From: Flagellimonas pelagia
Lineage (GTDB): Bacteria > Bacteroidota > Bacteroidia > Flavobacteriales > Flavobacteriaceae
Reading direction: 5' to 3'
Length of the DNA stretch: 64,000 nt
Assembly (NCBI RefSeq): GCF_003584135.1
Contig: NZ_QXFI01000031.1
Location: forward strand, 62,001-126,000
Below are positions 46,291-55,682 of the stretch, piece by piece; position 1 is the stretch's first letter, and the number at the start of each line of letters is the position of its first letter. The position numbers were made by a program, and so were the translations under genes. The notes under the pieces were generated by a model. It did no database searches and was not told the DNA's origin. It saw only the letters and a list, made by a program, of their open reading frames with translations.

Positions 46291-47703
46291 TTACGAATCA
46301 TGTTGAAAATTAAAATACTCTTTGGCATTTCCATAGCAAATGTTCTTCACTAGATTGCCAATCAACTCCATGTCATCGGGTAATTCACCCTTCTCCATCT
46401 CTTCCCCCAGTAGATTGCATAGTATCCGCCTGAAGTATTCATGACGTGGGTAGGAAAGAAAGCTTCTGGAATCTGTAAGCATTCCAATAAAGCAGCTCAA
46501 CAGTCCCATGTTGGACAGCGCATTCAACTGTTTTGTGATACCATCTTTTTGATCCAAAAACCACCAGCCTGATCCAAACTGCATCTTTCCCTTTACACTG
46601 CCATCATTGAAATTGCCGATCATCGCAGCCAAAACTTCATTGTCAGATGGGTTCAAATTATACAAAATAGTCTTGGTCAGTTTGTCCTTGGTATCCAAAG
46701 CATCCAAAAATCGGGATAAGGTATAGGCCTGTGGATAGTCCCCAATGGAATCCCAACCTGTATCTGGTCCCAATTTATTGAGCATTCGGGAATTAGTATT
46801 TCGAAGTGCTCCCAAATGAAATTGTTGTACCCAACCCTTGGCATGGTACTGTTCTCCCAAAAACAATAAGAGTGCCGTCTGATATTTCTCAGTATCCAAA
46901 GGAGTTAGGCTTTCTCCCTTTCTTTTCTTGGCAAAGATGGATTTTATTTCAGAGGAGGAAGCTTCCACAAAGGGAACATAGCTCAACCCATGATCGGAGA
47001 GCCTGCAACCATTTTCATGAAAAAAATCGATTCGCTTGGACAAGGCATCACATAACGTTTTAAAAGAGGTGATTTCTATATCACTCGCCTTTTCCAATTC
47101 CTGCAGATACCTTTGGTATCCTTCATGGGAAATGAGCAATGCTTTGTCCGGTCTGAACGAAGTACTGACGTGGACCCCATATCTGCTCTTGGCCATTTTT
47201 CGGTGATGCTCCAAAGTGTCCGTAGGATCCTCCGTGGTACAGACCACCTCAACATTCAGTCTCTGGATCAGGTTTTGGCAACTATAGGCACTGCTACCCA
47301 GTTTTGTTGAGGCATCCTGATATATTTCTTGGGCGCTTTCTTTGTTCAAAAGCAAATCAATGTCAAAATAGCGCTTCAATTCCAAGTGCGTCCAATGGTA
47401 TAATGGATTTCTAAGGGTCTGTGGAAGAGTTTCTGCCCATGCCCTAAATTTTTCAAAATCACTTGTGTCTCCCGTAATATATTTTTCATTCATCCCTGCG
47501 GTCCGCATGGCCCGCCATTTATAGTGGTCGCCATTGATCCAAGCTTGGGTAATATTTTCAAAAATATGATTCCTCGCAATCTGTTCCGGAGGTAAGTGAC
47601 AGTGATAGTCTATAATGGGCTGCATTGCCGCATAGGTATGATAAAGTTCCTCGGCAAATTCGTTATACAGTAAAAAATTATCCGTGATAAAATGGTTCCT
47701 CAT
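46291..47703 (-). CDS. uxaC: Uronate (glucuronate) isomerase UxaC
   Basis: Converts D-glucuronate to D-fructuronate (or galacturonate to tagaturonate) in the cytoplasm. IIDYHCHLPPEQIA near the N-terminus is the metal-binding HCH motif of this amidohydrolase-fold family. RNPLYHWTHLELKRYF and VVCTTEDPTDTLEHH are further hallmarks; the length of 470 is typical. It is followed by the cytochrome gene after 26 bases and preceded by the Gfo/Idh gene, in the same long operon as uxuA. Confidence 0.95.
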   Translation of the reverse strand: MRNHFITDNFLLYNEFAEELYHTYAAMQPIIDYHCHLPPEQIARNHIFENITQAWINGDHYKWRAMRTAGMNEKYITGDTSDFEKFRAWAETLPQTLRNPLYHWTHLELKRYFDIDLLLNKESAQEIYQDASTKLGSSAYSCQNLIQRLNVEVVCTTEDPTDTLEHHRKMAKSRYGVHVSTSFRPDKALLISHEGYQRYLQELEKASDIEITSFKTLCDALSKRIDFFHENGCRLSDHGLSYVPFVEASSSEIKSIFAKKRKGESLTPLDTEKYQTALLLFLGEQYHAKGWVQQFHLGALRNTNSRMLNKLGPDTGWDSIGDYPQAYTLSRFLDALDTKDKLTKTILYNLNPSDNEVLAAMIGNFNDGSVKGKMQFGSGWWFLDQKDGITKQLNALSNMGLLSCFIGMLTDSRSFLSYPRHEYFRRILCNLLGEEMEKGELPDDMELIGNLVKNICYGNAKEYFNFQHDS

Positions 47704-47749
47704 CTTAGTTTCATTGCTCCATTATTCTTGCTACTGATACCAATTCAGG

Positions 47750-48946
47750 CTATCCTACTATCTCCTTTACCATTTTTGTATCTGTCTCCACAATAGTGTT
47801 CCCGTACATGGCGTCCAATCCCATCTGTACGCATAGTGCGGCCATGGCCCCTGTTTTTGCATTGGATATGGGCAAGGTGTTGTTCAAAATATTGTCCTTA
47901 AAATCTATCAAGGCTTGTTTGCTAGGGTCCTCATGATCAAAATTTACGGGGATACCCCTTCCCTGGTCCCAGTTTAAGGTGGCCCCGGAAACTCCGTCTA
48001 CCTCCCCAACTTCTTTCTCAAAACTACCTTCGGGATAATACCAAGCTTTCACATAATCCAAAATATAAGCGCCCTTATCACCCATTACCTTCACCTTGTA
48101 ATCGCCCATGGCATTACTGGTCAAACAAGTGAAGGAAGCCCTCACGCCCTTTGGATAGCTATAAATAAGATGGATATTGTCAAAGGTTTCCCTGCCATCC
48201 TTCCAATAATCGATTCCTCCCACGCCCATGACTTTTTCTGGCATGGCACCCAGCACCCAATTGGCAAAATCCAATTGGTGGGAACAAAGTTCGGCCAAAA
48301 GTCCTCCTGAAAATTCACGGTACATCCTCCAATTGATCATGCGTTCCCATTTGGGATCGGGAACGGGCCGTCGCCAATTGTTGTTGCGGTTCCACTGGCA
48401 TTCAAAAGCCGTGATCTTGCCAATCTTCCCTTTTTTGATTTCATCCACAATGTGGGTGTATAATCGAGAACTATGGTATTGATGGCCCGCCTGAAAAATG
48501 GTACTTGAGTTTTCCGCAGCATCTACCAACAATTTTATGCCATCATATCCCTTTGCCATGGTTTTTTCGCCATACACATGCTTTCCCGCTTTTAAGGCAT
48601 CGGTAACAATTTGGGAGTGCGTACTGAACGGAGTTGATACCAGAACGGCATCCACATTTTTGTCTTCCAAAAGTTTTTGGTAATCCTCATAGCCTTTGGC
48701 CTTGCCCTCCACTTTGGAAAGGCCGGAGCTGAGCCGGAAAGGAATGATATCACTACAGGCCACTACCCTCATATTCGGGATTTGGTTGATAAAGGGAATG
48801 AGGCCACCACCACGGTCCCCGGTCCCGATGACCCCAACATTGATGGTTTCATTGGCACTTGGGGTTCCATAGCCCAAAACAGTCGGGGCGTAAAAGGCTG
48901 CAGAACTGGCCAAACTTCCCTTTACTATAAAATCTCGTCGTTTCAT
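47750..48946 (-). CDS. Gfo/Idh/MocA family oxidoreductase with Tat-like signal (1)
   Basis: A 398-residue NAD(P)-binding oxidoreductase. It starts MKRRDFIVKGSLASSAAFYAP, a twin-arginine-type signal, so it is probably exported folded with its cofactor. INVGVIGTGDRGGG is the dinucleotide loop. Where the family usually has EKP this protein reads YGEKTMA, an unusual change next to the catalytic Lys. FDNIHLIYSYPKGVRAS and the C-terminal HEDPSKQALIDFKDNI are typical. It lies seven bases after a second Gfo/Idh gene and close to a DUF1080 gene, a pairing known from 3-keto-glycoside pathways. Confidence 0.9.
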   Translation of the reverse strand: MKRRDFIVKGSLASSAAFYAPTVLGYGTPSANETINVGVIGTGDRGGGLIPFINQIPNMRVVACSDIIPFRLSSGLSKVEGKAKGYEDYQKLLEDKNVDAVLVSTPFSTHSQIVTDALKAGKHVYGEKTMAKGYDGIKLLVDAAENSSTIFQAGHQYHSSRLYTHIVDEIKKGKIGKITAFECQWNRNNNWRRPVPDPKWERMINWRMYREFSGGLLAELCSHQLDFANWVLGAMPEKVMGVGGIDYWKDGRETFDNIHLIYSYPKGVRASFTCLTSNAMGDYKVKVMGDKGAYILDYVKAWYYPEGSFEKEVGEVDGVSGATLNWDQGRGIPVNFDHEDPSKQALIDFKDNILNNTLPISNAKTGAMAALCVQMGLDAMYGNTIVETDTKMVKEIVG

Positions 48947-48952
48947 TTTTGC

Positions 48953-50281
48953 TTAAAGTTTAGGTTCCCATCCATTTTCATACTCCCGCTTCCACCCTTG
49001 CATGGCCTTTTCACTATTCAATATCTTACCTGTCTGAGTATCAATCTCGATAGTATGCCCGGCATCATAGGCCAAATTTCCTAGATGGCAGAGCATGGTA
49101 GAAACACTTGCATCCCTGATATCGGAATTCAGAGAGGTATCCTTTCTGATGGCATTGAAGAAGTTGCCCACATGGTCCACGTCCAATCCGCCAATCCCTT
49201 GGGTATTCAGGGTGGCACTGATGTTTGCCTCGTCTTCCTGTTTGAGCAGGTTTCCACCCAAATCATATAATTTATAAAAGTTCCTGCTTAATTCCATCAC
49301 ACCTTTACTGCCATAAATGGTAATACCGCGGCCAGGTCGTTCCGGTTTCATGATACCACGGCTATGGGAAGTCCAGGTGATGAATTTATCCCCTGGGAAG
49401 GTATAGGTTACCTGTTGATTGTCGGGAAACTCCCAGTCATCATCAAAAGTGTACTTTCCGCCAAATGCTGTCACCGTTTCGGGAAGGTCCACACCCAAGG
49501 CCCAACGGCAGATATCAATCTCATGGGTACCGTTGTTGTGGATCTCTCCCGTACCCCAATTTCGGAACCAATGCCAATTATAGGGATGGACATTGTCTCG
49601 ATAACTTTCTCTTGGAGCCGGACCTTGCCATAGGTCCCAATTCAAGGTCTGGGGTACATCGATTAGCTTACCGTGTCCAATGGACTCCCGGTTATTGGAA
49701 TAATAAGCCTCGCCTTTGAATACATTTCCAATCACTCCTTTTTTGATGTCCTCCACAGCCATCATGGACGTTTTGGCCGATCGCTGCTGATTTCCCATCT
49801 GTACTTTTTTTCCATACTTATTCCGGGCCGCCACCAACAAGTCATTTTCATGGGGATCGTGGCTACAGGGTTTCTCCACATACACATGTTTCCCCGCCTG
49901 TAAGCCCATAATGGCCATTGGAGCGTGCCAGTGATCGGGTGTGGCAATAAAGATGGCATCCACATCCTTATCTTCCAAAACCTTGCGGAAGTCCTTTTCC
50001 ACCTTCGGAACATACCCGATATGTTCTTGACACCAGGCATTGTGTTCTTCCAAAATAGTATCGTCCACATCGCAGCTGTACAAAATCTTTGCATTTGTGT
50101 CTTGATGGATGGCCAATACATGGGCCTTGGCACGGCTCCTGACACCGATTACCGCACAATTGATTCGATCGTTGGCTCCCAAAATTCGGGCATTGGCCCA
50201 AGATGGAAGTACCATGCTTCCCAAGGTAACGGCAGCAGTTCCAGTAGTTGTTTTTTTTATGAAATCGCGTCTTGTGGTCAT
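48953..50281 (-). CDS. Gfo/Idh/MocA family oxidoreductase with Tat signal (2)
   Basis: A 442-residue member of the same family with a strong twin-arginine motif (TTRRDFIKKTTTGTAAVTLG). The dinucleotide loop is slightly unusual (CAVIGVRSRAKAH), and the YVEKPCSHDPHE catalytic motif has the normal EKP. WHWFRNWGTGEIHNNGTHEIDICRW matches the Bacteroidota glycoside-oxidoreductase type. Together with the first Gfo/Idh and DUF1080 protein, it could oxidise a sugar at C3 and reduce a later keto product, with a tightly held NAD recycled within the pathway. Confidence 0.9.
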   Translation of the reverse strand: MTTRRDFIKKTTTGTAAVTLGSMVLPSWANARILGANDRINCAVIGVRSRAKAHVLAIHQDTNAKILYSCDVDDTILEEHNAWCQEHIGYVPKVEKDFRKVLEDKDVDAIFIATPDHWHAPMAIMGLQAGKHVYVEKPCSHDPHENDLLVAARNKYGKKVQMGNQQRSAKTSMMAVEDIKKGVIGNVFKGEAYYSNNRESIGHGKLIDVPQTLNWDLWQGPAPRESYRDNVHPYNWHWFRNWGTGEIHNNGTHEIDICRWALGVDLPETVTAFGGKYTFDDDWEFPDNQQVTYTFPGDKFITWTSHSRGIMKPERPGRGITIYGSKGVMELSRNFYKLYDLGGNLLKQEDEANISATLNTQGIGGLDVDHVGNFFNAIRKDTSLNSDIRDASVSTMLCHLGNLAYDAGHTIEIDTQTGKILNSEKAMQGWKREYENGWEPKL

Positions 50282-50285
50282 GGTG

Positions 50286-51650
50286 TTACTCTTTTTCGGT
50301 GGTTTTTATCTTGATGTTCTTAAAACTTACCTTATCCCCATGGTCTTGTAACAAAATGGGACCTGTAGGTGCTTCTCCAAAATTGGGCCATACCACATAT
50401 TTGCTTTCAGAAACGAGCTTTTTGAATTCATCACTTCCCCGTTCGTACTCCAGAACTTTCATCCCGTTGAGCCAATGCTCTACATGACTTCCTTTGGATA
50501 TGATATGTGCCGTATTCCACTCCCCGATCGGGTTGGCAGGTTTATTGGGGTCTGCTTTGATAAGATCGTAAAGAGATGCTAAGGTCCTGCTCCCTTCATG
50601 GTTGCCTAATTTGGCATCGGGATGCACGGCATCATCCAACAGTTGGTATTCCAATCCAATGGATGATCCTGGGCCTTTGTTCAAATCCGTGTTCACATAA
50701 TATTTGATGCCGCTATTGGCGCCTTCGGTCAGCTTAAAATCGACCATCAGTTCAAAATCCCCGTACACATCAGTGGTCACAATGTCACCACCGGCAGCCG
50801 ATTCCTCTCCTCCTGATGATAAAACAGTCAAAACCCCATCTTTTATCTCCCAACCTTTGCCTGGAAAACTATCCAATCGGGCTCCTCTCCAACCGTTCGT
50901 GGTCTTGCCGTCCCACAACAATTCCCAACCATTTTTGGCCTCATCCACATTGATATGGTTTTTGGTCACCACAGGTTGCAAGGTCATGGATTTGGTATAT
51001 TTTGACAAGCTATCCGTCAAAATTTTGATATTTCGCCAAGCAATCTCCGTTCCTGCTTTTTGATCTTCTCCAATGCTGTGTACCTGTAGTGCAATAAACC
51101 CACTAGGTGTTTTATCGTCAACCAAATGGGCCGCGGGAACACCATTGATCCATGTTTTGATGGTATCGCCGATCGCTTCGATGCGATAATGGTTCCAATC
51201 GTTTTGTTTGAAGGCTTTTTGGGCCTCTGGATTGTCGTCCAAGGTCACGAGCCAACCTCTTCGTCCTTCATCATAAATGCCCGCACTCCATGCCCTATCC
51301 GAAGGATCAATTTCAATCTGGTACCCATGCACCCTTCCATTTTGATAGTAAGGGAAACTATTGCTCCGAATCTGGATGCCGGAATTCATGGTAGAATCCA
51401 CTTTATAATCCAACTCCATAATAAAGTCATCATACATCTTATCGGTTGTCAAAAACGAATTGGGGGTATCATGGACCGTGGAGCCTACAATGGCATCATC
51501 CTTAATCGCATAATGGGCTTCACCACCCTTTTGGTTCCAACCGTTGAGGGTTCCATCGAATAAATCCACCCATGGGGTGTCATCCTTGGGAGCCTCGGCA
51601 CACGCCCAACATAGTAGAAGTGCCAGCGCCCCGTATTTTAGTTTGTTCAT
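50286..51650 (-). CDS. Lipoprotein with two DUF1080 (3-keto-disaccharide hydrolase) domains
   Basis: A 454-residue lipoprotein (lipobox LLLCWAC) with two tandem beta-jelly-roll DUF1080 domains. Domain 1 (~25-215) begins [16 protein letters not shown] and domain 2 (~235-450) begins [15 protein letters not shown]. Each has the NSGIQIRS or NSGIKYYV strand and a WNHYRIEA or WNTAHIIS motif. The Pfam family is named for cleavage of 3-keto-disaccharides by elimination chemistry. The start at ATG 51650 suits the signal peptide; 51662 is an alternative. It is four bases before the Tat Gfo/Idh gene, so oxidation and cleavage are coupled genetically. Confidence 0.9.
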   Translation of the reverse strand: MNKLKYGALALLLCWACAEAPKDDTPWVDLFDGTLNGWNQKGGEAHYAIKDDAIVGSTVHDTPNSFLTTDKMYDDFIMELDYKVDSTMNSGIQIRSNSFPYYQNGRVHGYQIEIDPSDRAWSAGIYDEGRRGWLVTLDDNPEAQKAFKQNDWNHYRIEAIGDTIKTWINGVPAAHLVDDKTPSGFIALQVHSIGEDQKAGTEIAWRNIKILTDSLSKYTKSMTLQPVVTKNHINVDEAKNGWELLWDGKTTNGWRGARLDSFPGKGWEIKDGVLTVLSSGGEESAAGGDIVTTDVYGDFELMVDFKLTEGANSGIKYYVNTDLNKGPGSSIGLEYQLLDDAVHPDAKLGNHEGSRTLASLYDLIKADPNKPANPIGEWNTAHIISKGSHVEHWLNGMKVLEYERGSDEFKKLVSESKYVVWPNFGEAPTGPILLQDHGDKVSFKNIKIKTTEKE

Positions 51651-51688
51651 TTTATGTGTCATATTTAACAGTTTATTTTACAATTCGA

Positions 51689-52984
51689 TTATAGTCCAAA
51701 CAAGCCAGGTAACCAAAGGGCCAATTCGGGTATGTAGGTGATAAGGAACAAGGCCAAGATCATCGCCGCAAAAAGGGGCAACAAGGGTTTTATCACTTTT
51801 TCTATGGATGTCTTTGCGATGCCCACCCCCACAAAAAGTACCGAACCGACCGGTGGCGTACACAAGCCGATGCATAGGTTCAAAATCATAATGATGCCAA
51901 AATGGACCGGATCTATTCCCAATTTGGTCACAATAGGCAAAAATATCGGGGTGAAAATGAGCACCGCCGGAGTGATATCCATAAAAATGCCCACAAACAA
52001 TAATATCAGGTTAATGATGAGCAATAGGGCAATCTTGTTATCGGTAATGGACAAAAGTCCAGAACTGATATCCTGCGGGATATGTTCAAAGGAAAGGGCC
52101 CAAGACATGCCCATGGAAGCTGCGATCAACAACATCACCACTGCGGTAGTGGATGAGGCATTCAAAAAGATCTGTGGTAATTTTTTAAAGGTAATCTGCT
52201 TATAAGCAAAACCCAGTAAAAGACTATAAAGCACGGCTATGGCAGATGCTTCGGTAGCCGTAAAGATCCCCGCTACGATACCTCCGATGACCAAAACCAA
52301 TAAAAATAGGCTCGGTACGGCATCAACAAAGGTTTTAAAAACCTGTTTCATTGAGCTTCTTTCCCCAGTGCCATATCCTTTTTTCTTGGCCCAAAAAACC
52401 GTGACCACCATCAACAACAAACCCGTGAGTAGACCTGGAATGTACCCTGCCAAAAAAAGTGCCGCTATGGATGCACCACCACTGGCCAATGAATACACAA
52501 TCAAAATATTGCTGGGAGGAATGACCAATCCCGTGGTGGCAGAAGTGATGTTCACCGCGGCCGCGAATTCCCGGTCATACCCTTCCTTTTCCATCTCTGG
52601 CCCAAGAATACTCCCCATAGCTGATGCCGAGGCCATGGCCGACCCTGCAATGGCCCCCATAAACATGGCCGAAATGATATTGATCAAGGCCAGTCCTCCA
52701 GGCAAAGCCCCTACCAAAGATTTGGCAAAAGCGATGAGTCGATGGGCAATGCCCCCTTGGTTCATCAATTCTCCCGATAATATAAAAAATGGAATGGCCA
52801 ATAAGGCGAAACTATCCAGCCCCGTGGCCATACGTTGGGAAATCGTTGCCAATGCAGGCAATGAAGGAACACTCACCAATAAGGTCAACATAGAGGATAT
52901 AGCAATGCTCCACGCCACGGGGGTACCGATTGCCAAGAGGCCCACAAAACTGATGATCAATACAAGTAAGGGGATGTATTCCAT
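51689..52984 (-). CDS. TRAP transporter large permease (DctM)
   Basis: A 431-residue inner-membrane protein with about twelve helices, of the DctM/TRAP-T large subunit type. LLAIPFFILSGELMNQGGIAHRL, MFMGAIAGSAMASASAMGSILGPEM and the C-terminal GLCTPPVGSVLFVG are family motifs. It moves an organic acid with Na+. I start at ATG 52984 (MEYIPLLV), five bases after the DctQ stop. A TTG at 52993 is less likely. Next to uxuA and uxaC it probably carries a hexuronate. Confidence 0.94.
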   Translation of the reverse strand: MEYIPLLVLIISFVGLLAIGTPVAWSIAISSMLTLLVSVPSLPALATISQRMATGLDSFALLAIPFFILSGELMNQGGIAHRLIAFAKSLVGALPGGLALINIISAMFMGAIAGSAMASASAMGSILGPEMEKEGYDREFAAAVNITSATTGLVIPPSNILIVYSLASGGASIAALFLAGYIPGLLTGLLLMVVTVFWAKKKGYGTGERSSMKQVFKTFVDAVPSLFLLVLVIGGIVAGIFTATEASAIAVLYSLLLGFAYKQITFKKLPQIFLNASSTTAVVMLLIAASMGMSWALSFEHIPQDISSGLLSITDNKIALLLIINLILLFVGIFMDITPAVLIFTPIFLPIVTKLGIDPVHFGIIMILNLCIGLCTPPVGSVLFVGVGIAKTSIEKVIKPLLPLFAAMILALFLITYIPELALWLPGLFGL

Positions 52985-52989
52985 AGAGC

Positions 52990-53448
52990 TCAATCCGATA
53001 GTATGTCAAAAAATTTATAATAAACCACGATCAACCCGCTTAACGGGATTACGATATACACATATGCCAAAGGCATCCCCAATGCAGGGGAAAGTTGTTT
53101 CAGTTCATAAGTGGTAAAGACCAGCCATCCACCACCTGTCACCATTGCGGCCAAGCAAAAAAGTATAATAAAACTGGACACGCCTCTTTTTAACCTTTTT
53201 TGATTTTTTACACTGGCGCGTTTGGCCAAAACATCTATGGCCACATGCCCTTTTTTGCCCGACACATAGGCAGCTCCCAACAAACCCAACCAAATCATCA
53301 AGAAACGGGCAAGTTCATCTGTGAAAGCACTTGGTTTCCCCAAAACATATCTGCTGAACACCTGCCAAAGCACGTTCAGCACCATTAGGCCCATCAGCAA
53401 CACCAGAAGATGCGCCAAAATACTGTCCAATGTTTTTTTAAAGCCCAT
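52990..53448 (-). CDS. TRAP transporter small permease (DctQ)
   Basis: A 152-residue four-helix protein. NVLWQVFSRYVLGKPSAFTDELARFLMIWLGLLGAAYV contains the usual FSRYV...W.EE-like region between helices 1 and 2. ATG at 53448 overlaps the DctP stop as TGATG. It pairs with the large permease that follows. Confidence 0.93.
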   Translation of the reverse strand: MGFKKTLDSILAHLLVLLMGLMVLNVLWQVFSRYVLGKPSAFTDELARFLMIWLGLLGAAYVSGKKGHVAIDVLAKRASVKNQKRLKRGVSSFIILFCLAAMVTGGGWLVFTTYELKQLSPALGMPLAYVYIVIPLSGLIVVYYKFFDILSD

Positions 53449-54428
53449 CAATTTGCCATGGATTTGATCTGTTGTATCATGTTGTTCAATTCTTCATCCG
53501 ATTCATATACTTTGTACATTTCTTTTGTCAGCTGGATGAAGGGCTCCTTATTTGGATGTGAAATCTTCACCCCAGCCTTTTGCACTTCTTCCAATGCCTC
53601 TGCTTCTGAATCCGCCCACAATTTTCGCTGATGCTCCAAGGACCTTTTTACCGCTTCATTTACCCAATCCTGTTCCTGTTTCGAAAGTTTGTTCCAAAAT
53701 TGGGTTCCTACAATCAAGACATCTGGGGAAAAAGTGTGTTCATCCAATGCGTAGTAGGGACAAACTTCATAGTGTTTGGAAAGGTAAAAACTGGGCGGAT
53801 TGTTCTCTGCCCCATCCACCACACCTTGTTGCAAAGACGTATACAGCTCTCCCCAAGAAATAGGCGTAGGCGAACCTCCAAGGCTTTTAACCATATCCAT
53901 GGCCGTGACACTTTCCATGACCCTAATCTTGAGTCCCTTTAAGTCATCCGGGGAGTTTACAGGCTCGTGTTCGGTATAAAAACTTCGGAAACCGGCATCG
54001 TAATAGCCCAGTCCTTTCAATCGAAATTGTTGTGCGTTGTCCAGCAACGCTTGTCCAATGGGTCCATCCAAAACCTCAAAAGCATGCTTTCTAGTTTCAA
54101 AAAGATAGGGAAGTCCCAAAATTCGAGTCTTTGGGGCAAAATTTTCCAAAGTGGCGACCGATACTTTCGTCATATCGAGACTACCCAATTGAATCAATTC
54201 CAAAATCTCCCGTTCGGTTCCCAGTTGTTGGTTTGGATAAATTTCTATGCGAAGTTTTCCTCCTGAAATATTTTCCAGATCTTCCCCCATTTTCACCATG
54301 GCCCGATGCACTGAATGGTTTACATCCAATCCATGGGCCAACCGGATAGTCTTCACCCCATCATCTTGCATACAGCCCATGAACTGTGCAACCAAGACAA
54401 GTGTTAAGACCATCCTTATTGTTTTCAC
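53448..54428 (-). CDS. TRAP transporter substrate-binding protein (DctP), lipoprotein
   Basis: A 326-residue solute receptor. The N-terminus (KTIRMVLTLVLVAQFMGC) has a lipobox, so the receptor is lipid-anchored. LKGLKIRVMES contains the conserved Arg that clamps the substrate carboxylate, and ISWGELYTSLQQGVVDGAENN is the family hinge signature. The start is GTG at 54428. The neighbours encode glucuronate catabolism, so a hexuronate or aldobiouronate is the likely ligand. Confidence 0.94.
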   Translation of the reverse strand: MKTIRMVLTLVLVAQFMGCMQDDGVKTIRLAHGLDVNHSVHRAMVKMGEDLENISGGKLRIEIYPNQQLGTEREILELIQLGSLDMTKVSVATLENFAPKTRILGLPYLFETRKHAFEVLDGPIGQALLDNAQQFRLKGLGYYDAGFRSFYTEHEPVNSPDDLKGLKIRVMESVTAMDMVKSLGGSPTPISWGELYTSLQQGVVDGAENNPPSFYLSKHYEVCPYYALDEHTFSPDVLIVGTQFWNKLSKQEQDWVNEAVKRSLEHQRKLWADSEAEALEEVQKAGVKISHPNKEPFIQLTKEMYKVYESDEELNNMIQQIKSMAN

Positions 54429-54463
54429 TCTACTATTTTTTGATAACTGTTTATTTCAATTTT

Positions 54464-55663
54464 TCATGACCACGACCTTTCAATCCCCAACATCAAACCC
54501 CTTAGTTCTGCCAATCCCCTGAGTCTACCGATGGCAGAATACCCAGGATTGGTATGCTTTCTCAAATCGTCCAGCATTTGATGGCCGTGATCAGGTCTCA
54601 TCGGAATTTGCCAGTCCGTTCTTCCTTCCTGTTTACGACGCTGTTGTTCCTTAAGCGCTTTCTCCATAATATCGAACATATCCACATCCCCTTCCAGATG
54701 GTTGGCTTCATAAAAGTTTCCTTTATCGTCCCTTTTTGTACTTCGCAAATGCATAAAATGAACCCTATCGGCAAACCGTTGGAACATGGCTCCCAAATCG
54801 TTATCAGCCCTTACACCCAAAGATCCCGTACAAAACGTAATACCGTTATTGATGGATGGTACTTCCTTAAAAATATGGGCATAATCTGCTTCCGTACTCA
54901 TGATTCGGGGCAAACCTAATATCGAAAAAGGTGGATCATCGGGATGGATGCACATCAGAATACCGTTTTCTTCTGCCACTGGAATAATTTCCTTGAGAAA
55001 TTCAACCAAGTTGCTACGCATTTGTTCCGCATCAATACCCTTATAAGTATCCAAAATGGATTGAAACTTTTGCAGGTTGAACCCTTTTTCTGCATCCAAA
55101 TACCCCTCAGAAGAACCAGGAAGTCCAGCAATGATGTTCTTGACCAACATCTGAATCTCATCCTTGGACATCCCATCAAAATAGGCCTTTGCACCAGCAA
55201 GCTGTTCCTTGGTATAATCCTCTTCTGCTCCAGGTCTCTTTAAAATATGCACATCAAAAGCAGCTAAAGCATTGTATTCAAAGAAGAGTGCTTTGGAACC
55301 ATCTTCCACAGTATAAGCAAGATTGGTACGCGTCCAGTCCAAAACGGGCATAAAATTGTAACATACAACTTTGACACCGCATTTGGCCAAATAGATCAAG
55401 CTTTGCTTGTAGTTTGCAATATGTTCTTTATAATTTCCAGAACGGGTCTTGATGTTTTCATGGGTGGGGAGAGATTCCACCACAGACCATCTTAACCCAG
55501 CATTTTCAAGCATGGTTTTACGTTCCAAAATACTTTCCATGGGCCAAACTTCACCGTTGGGAATATGATGTAATGCCGTGACAATACCTATGGCTCCGGC
55601 CATTTTGATATCTTCCAACGAAACGGGGTCATCTGGTCCGTACCAGCGCCAAGTTTGTTCCAA
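54464..55663 (-). CDS. uxuA: Mannonate dehydratase UxuA
   Basis: Dehydrates D-mannonate to 2-keto-3-deoxygluconate in the cytoplasm. EQTWRWYGP at the N-terminus, [34 protein letters not shown] and [13 protein letters not shown] are near-identical to E. coli UxuA motifs. I place the start at TTG 55663, which aligns with the family N-terminus (EQTWRW) and has AAGGA 12 bases upstream. Longer frames to ATG 55714 or GTG 55732 run into the SDR gene. It follows the SDR stop by 19 bases. Confidence 0.95.
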   Translation of the reverse strand: MEQTWRWYGPDDPVSLEDIKMAGAIGIVTALHHIPNGEVWPMESILERKTMLENAGLRWSVVESLPTHENIKTRSGNYKEHIANYKQSLIYLAKCGVKVVCYNFMPVLDWTRTNLAYTVEDGSKALFFEYNALAAFDVHILKRPGAEEDYTKEQLAGAKAYFDGMSKDEIQMLVKNIIAGLPGSSEGYLDAEKGFNLQKFQSILDTYKGIDAEQMRSNLVEFLKEIIPVAEENGILMCIHPDDPPFSILGLPRIMSTEADYAHIFKEVPSINNGITFCTGSLGVRADNDLGAMFQRFADRVHFMHLRSTKRDDKGNFYEANHLEGDVDMFDIMEKALKEQQRRKQEGRTDWQIPMRPDHGHQMLDDLRKHTNPGYSAIGRLRGLAELRGLMLGIERSWS

Positions 55664-55682
55664 TCCTATTTGTAGTCCTTGT

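Noticed and set aside
52239..53117. 292-codon open frame on the plus strand opposite the TRAP permease genes
   Set aside because: It mirrors the hydrophobic DctM/DctQ codons, shows no known motif and spans the junction of two real genes.
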